Assembly: GCA_964547415.1 (NCBI GenBank)
Contig: CAZJNX010000095.1
Span: 1 to 17,654 of the forward strand
Reading direction: 5' to 3'
From: CAZJNX01 sp964547415
Lineage (GTDB): Bacteria > Pseudomonadota > Alphaproteobacteria > Rhizobiales > Amorphaceae
Length of the DNA: 17,654 nucleotides
The notes beneath the pieces are model-generated. The model did no database searches. It was not told the DNA's origin and was given only the letters and a program-made list of their open reading frames with translations. The position numbers and the translations under genes are program-made. Positions 15,199 through 17,654 of this stretch are shown piece by piece. Each line of letters starts with the position of its first letter. The stretch's first letter is position 1.

Positions 15199-16975
15199 TC
15201 ATACCACGCTGTCCCAGCGCTCCGAAAGGCGGACGGCGCCGTTGATGATGCCGACCATCGAGTAGGTCTGGGGAAAGTTGCCCCACAAATCGCCCGTCTT
15301 CGGGTCCACGTCCTCCGACAGGAGGCCCAGGTGGTTCCGGCAGGCGAGCATGTTCTCGTAGATCTCGCGCGCCTCCTCGCGGCGGCCGATGCGCGCGAGG
15401 GCGTCGATATACCAGAAGGTGCACACGTTGAAGGCGGTCTCGGGTCGGCCGAAGTCGTCGGCGGCGTGGTAGCGGAACAGGTGGCGGTTGCGCTTCAGCG
15501 CCCCGGCGATGGCGTCCACGGTCGACACGAAGCGCGGGTCCGTCGGGTCGATGAAGCCGACCTCCGCCATCAGGAGGAGGCTCGCGTCGAGATCCTCTCC
15601 CTCGAAGCTCTCAACGAAGGCCCCCCGCTTCCCGTTCCAGCCCCGCTCGAGGATGGTCGCCTTCACCGTGTCGGCGCGGGTGCGCCACAGGGTCGACGAG
15701 ATGCCGAGGTGCCGGGCGATCTTGGCGAGCCGGTCGAGCGCCGCCCAGCACATGAGGCTGGAGGAGGTGTGGACGCGGGCGCGGGTCCTGAGCTCCCAGA
15801 TGCCGGCGTCCGGCTGGTCGTGGAGGGCGTAGGCCCGGTCGCCCACCACCTCGAGGCGGCGGAACTCGTCGACGGCGGCGGGCTGGAACAGGCGGCGGTC
15901 GAAGAAGGCCTGGGCGGAGGCGAGCACGATGTTGCCGTAGANNNNNNNNNNAGTGCTCGTGGGCCTGGTTGCCGATCCGGACCGGCCCCATGCCCCGGTA
16001 GCCCGGCAGGGCCGCATGGGTCTCCGTCAGCCGCGCCTCGAGCCCGAGTCCGTAGACCGGCTGGATGTGGTCGCCGTAGGTGAGGGCGATGATGTTGGAG
16101 ATGTAGCCGAGGTAATTGGACATGGTCTCGAGGTCCGACAGGGCGTTGAGCGCCCGGACCACGAAGAACGCATCCCTCAGCCAGCAGTAGCGGTAGTCCC
16201 AGTTGCGCTCCGACCCCGGCGCCTCGGGGATCGAGGTGGTCGCGGCGGCGATGATCGCGCCGGTCTCCTCGAAGGTGCACAGTTTCAGCGTGATGGCCGC
16301 GCGGATCACCGCGTCCTGCCACTCGAGCGGCAGGCCGAGGCGCAGGGACCAGCGCTTCCAGTAGTACTCCGTCTCCTCCTCGAAGGACCGGCCGATGGTG
16401 CCCGGCCGGTCGGTGAGGCTCTCGTCCGGCCCGAGAAAGAGGTTGATGCCCCGCTCGAGCACGAAGAAGGTCTCGTCCCGGATGAAGGAGACCGCCGCGT
16501 CCGTGGACAGGCGCAGGGTGAGGTCCGGCCCCACGAAGCGCACGTGGTTGGAGCCCGAGGTGATCTCCGGCCGCGTCGCGCCCCAGGAAAAGCGCGGGCG
16601 CAGGACGATGCGGATGCGCGGCCGGCCCTGGAGCGGGCGAACCCGCCGCACGATCTGGGCGGGCCGGAACACGCGCCCGCGGGCGAGGAAGCGGGGGAAG
16701 AAGTCGGTGATCTCCACGCCCGCCCCGTCCTCGGCGTACAGGCGGGTGACGAGGATCGCCGTGTTCTCAACGTAGCGCTGCTCGGCGCGGGCGAAGTTCT
16801 CGATCTCGATGGCGAAGGCGCCGTCGTACGGGTCCCCGTTGGGCGCGCCGAGGAGCTGGTGGAACACCGGGTCCCCGTCGGGCCGCGGCAGGCACCACCA
16901 CACCACCTTGCCCCGCCCGTCCACGAGGGCCGAGACGGAGCAGTTGCCGATCATCCCGACGTCGAGGGTCGTCAT
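15199..16975 (-). CDS. Glycoside hydrolase family 15 protein (interrupted by an N gap)
   Basis: Two frames make one gene: 341 residues from ATG 16975 down to base 15953, and 246 residues from 15939 to the stop at 15199-15201, on either side of 10 unknown bases. GH15 enzymes hydrolyse alpha-glucosidic bonds with inversion; members include glucoamylase, glucodextranase and mycobacterial-type trehalase. The N-terminal beta domain begins IGNCSVSALVDGRGKVVWWCLPR. The alpha/alpha barrel shows RNWDYRYCWLRDAF, IGNQAHEH and YGNIVL across the gap. The proposed general acid lies in DAGIWELRT and the general base in LGLLSEDVD, both family-typical. The bridging codons should read x-x-x-x-(V/L/I) before YG, five codons in all, giving a protein near 592 residues. 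The start overlaps the otsB stop (ATGA). Substrate is unproven: trehalose, trehalose-like or malto-oligosaccharide are all possible. Confidence 0.88.
15942..15951. other. Assembly gap (run of 10 N) inside the GH15 gene
   Basis: Ten N occupy these positions. On the coding strand the known bases around them are T (15952) and TC (15941-15940), so 13 bases stand between the last upstream codon and the first downstream codon. Thirteen is not a multiple of three, so the N count is a placeholder, not a measured length. A true length of 12 would restore the frame and leave exactly five codons. Confidence 0.95.
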
Positions 16976-17654
16976 GCCGCACCCTCCGCGAGGCGGGCGA
17001 GGTAGGCGTGGACGGCCGGAACGTCCGCGAGGGCGTAGCGGGCGGCCGTCTTCCCCTCGCCCACCTTCACGGAGAGGCCGCCCGCCCCGTTCACGAAGCG
17101 GAAGCCGTCCTCGTCGGTGGTGTCGTCGCCCACGAAGACGGGCGTGCGGCCCGCGAACGGCGGGCGCTCCATGAAGGCGGCGAGGGCGGTGCCCTTGTCG
17201 TGGCCCTTCTGCTTGGCCTCCACCACCATCTTGCCGTGGATGACGGCAAGGCCCGGAAAGGCGGCGGCCGCCGCGTCCACCGTGTCGATCACGTCCCGCT
17301 CGCGCTCGGGCGCGGCGCGGTAGTGGACCGCGAAGCCGAGGCCCTTGTCCTCCAGCACGACGCCGTTCCCGTAGAGCCCCGCCGCGTCGAGCCGCCGCCG
17401 CAGCGCCTCGATCTCGGGCGAGGCGGGCGCGCGCTCGACCGCCCCGCCGACCGACCGTCGCGTCTCGAGGCCGTGGAGGCCCGCGGCGGGCAGGCTCGCC
17501 GGGGCGAGCCAGCGGTCGATCTCGGCGACGGGCCGGCCGCTCACCACGGCGAGGGCCCCGCCGAGCGCGTCGGCGAGGCGGGACAGGAGGCGCGGCAGGT
17601 GCTCCGGCACGACGATGGTGTCCGGCGTCGGCGCGATCGCGACGAGGGTGCCGT
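16972..17654 (-). CDS. otsB: Trehalose-6-phosphate phosphatase (5' end outside window)
   Basis: OtsB removes the phosphate from trehalose-6-phosphate, completing trehalose synthesis. It is a HAD-superfamily enzyme. The frame runs off the right edge: the last two bases are the end of the GAC codon for the aspartate in the DGTL motif. Motif I is therefore only half in the window (DGTLVAIAPTPD), and the preceding nucleophile aspartate is missing. About 226 residues are visible. HGLETRRS, the HYRAAPERERD segment, KQKGHDKGTAL with the conserved lysine, and the metal-binding GDDTTDEDGF are intact. GTG 17610 is an internal valine and not the start. The stop overlaps the GH15 start by ATGA. The promoter for the whole operon would lie beyond the window. 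Confidence 0.94.
   Translation of the reverse strand, partial: GTLVAIAPTPDTIVVPEHLPRLLSRLADALGGALAVVSGRPVAEIDRWLAPASLPAAGLHGLETRRSVGGAVERAPASPEIEALRRRLDAAGLYGNGVVLEDKGLGFAVHYRAAPERERDVIDTVDAAAAAFPGLAVIHGKMVVEAKQKGHDKGTALAAFMERPPFAGRTPVFVGDDTTDEDGFRFVNGAGGLSVKVGEGKTAARYALADVPAVHAYLARLAEGAA

Noticed and set aside
15199..16975. GH15 gene as a true frameshifted pseudogene
   Set aside because: The frame break coincides exactly with the N run and both halves keep their catalytic and conserved motifs, so an assembly gap explains it.

Overview
This is a GC-rich chromosomal window with the gene content, codon usage and gene families of an alphaproteobacterium, probably of the Hyphomicrobiales (Rhizobiales) type. 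That placement is inference from family membership (MHS transporter, DUF2189, DUF3096, ligase-associated helicase and PdeM pair, otsB-GH15-otsA cluster); no rRNA or other marker is present. I saw no tRNA, rRNA, insertion sequence, CRISPR array, integrase or compositional island. The window looks like ordinary core or near-core chromosome.

Layout. At 2-535 lies the 3' end of a secreted phytase-like esterase family gene (+). At 679-4547 a two-gene operon, hyuA-hyuB, encodes a hydantoinase/oxoprolinase-type ATP-dependent enzyme. It is followed by a very strong hairpin (4549-4600) that probably ends the transcript. A 49-residue membrane miniprotein (DUF3096) follows at 4698-4847. A gene-free, structured leader of about 320 bases then precedes a Crp/Fnr-family regulator (5166-5927). 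A TPR-containing SAM methyltransferase (5963-6808), a periplasmic MltB-type lytic transglycosylase (6867-7703) and an MHS-family MFS symporter (7808-9133) continue on the + strand. The MFS gene converges on a DUF2189 membrane protein (9141-9926, -) across a hairpin. Divergent from DUF2189 is a translationally coupled DNA-repair pair: the ligase-associated DEXH helicase (10048-12603) and the PdeM-type phosphoesterase (12600-13331). A small exported SH3-like protein follows (13392-13787).

The right end is a minus-strand trehalose operon, transcribed otsB -> GH15 glycoside hydrolase -> otsA. otsB (trehalose-6-phosphate phosphatase) is cut by the window edge exactly at its catalytic DGT motif. 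Its stop codon overlaps the GH15 start in an ATGA. The GH15 gene is interrupted by a run of 10 N. Its two halves lie in different frames as written, but they join in frame if the real gap is a multiple of three, most likely 12 bases. OtsA and OtsB make trehalose from UDP-glucose and glucose-6-phosphate in two steps. The GH15 enzyme between them is a glucoamylase/trehalase-clan hydrolase whose substrate the sequence does not show.

I found no convincing undescribed biological system here. The points most worth a second look are the assembly gap in the GH15 gene, the GH15 enzyme embedded in a trehalose synthesis operon, the probable leaderless GTG start of the helicase, the repair pair without its ligase, and the long structured leader of the Crp-like regulator.
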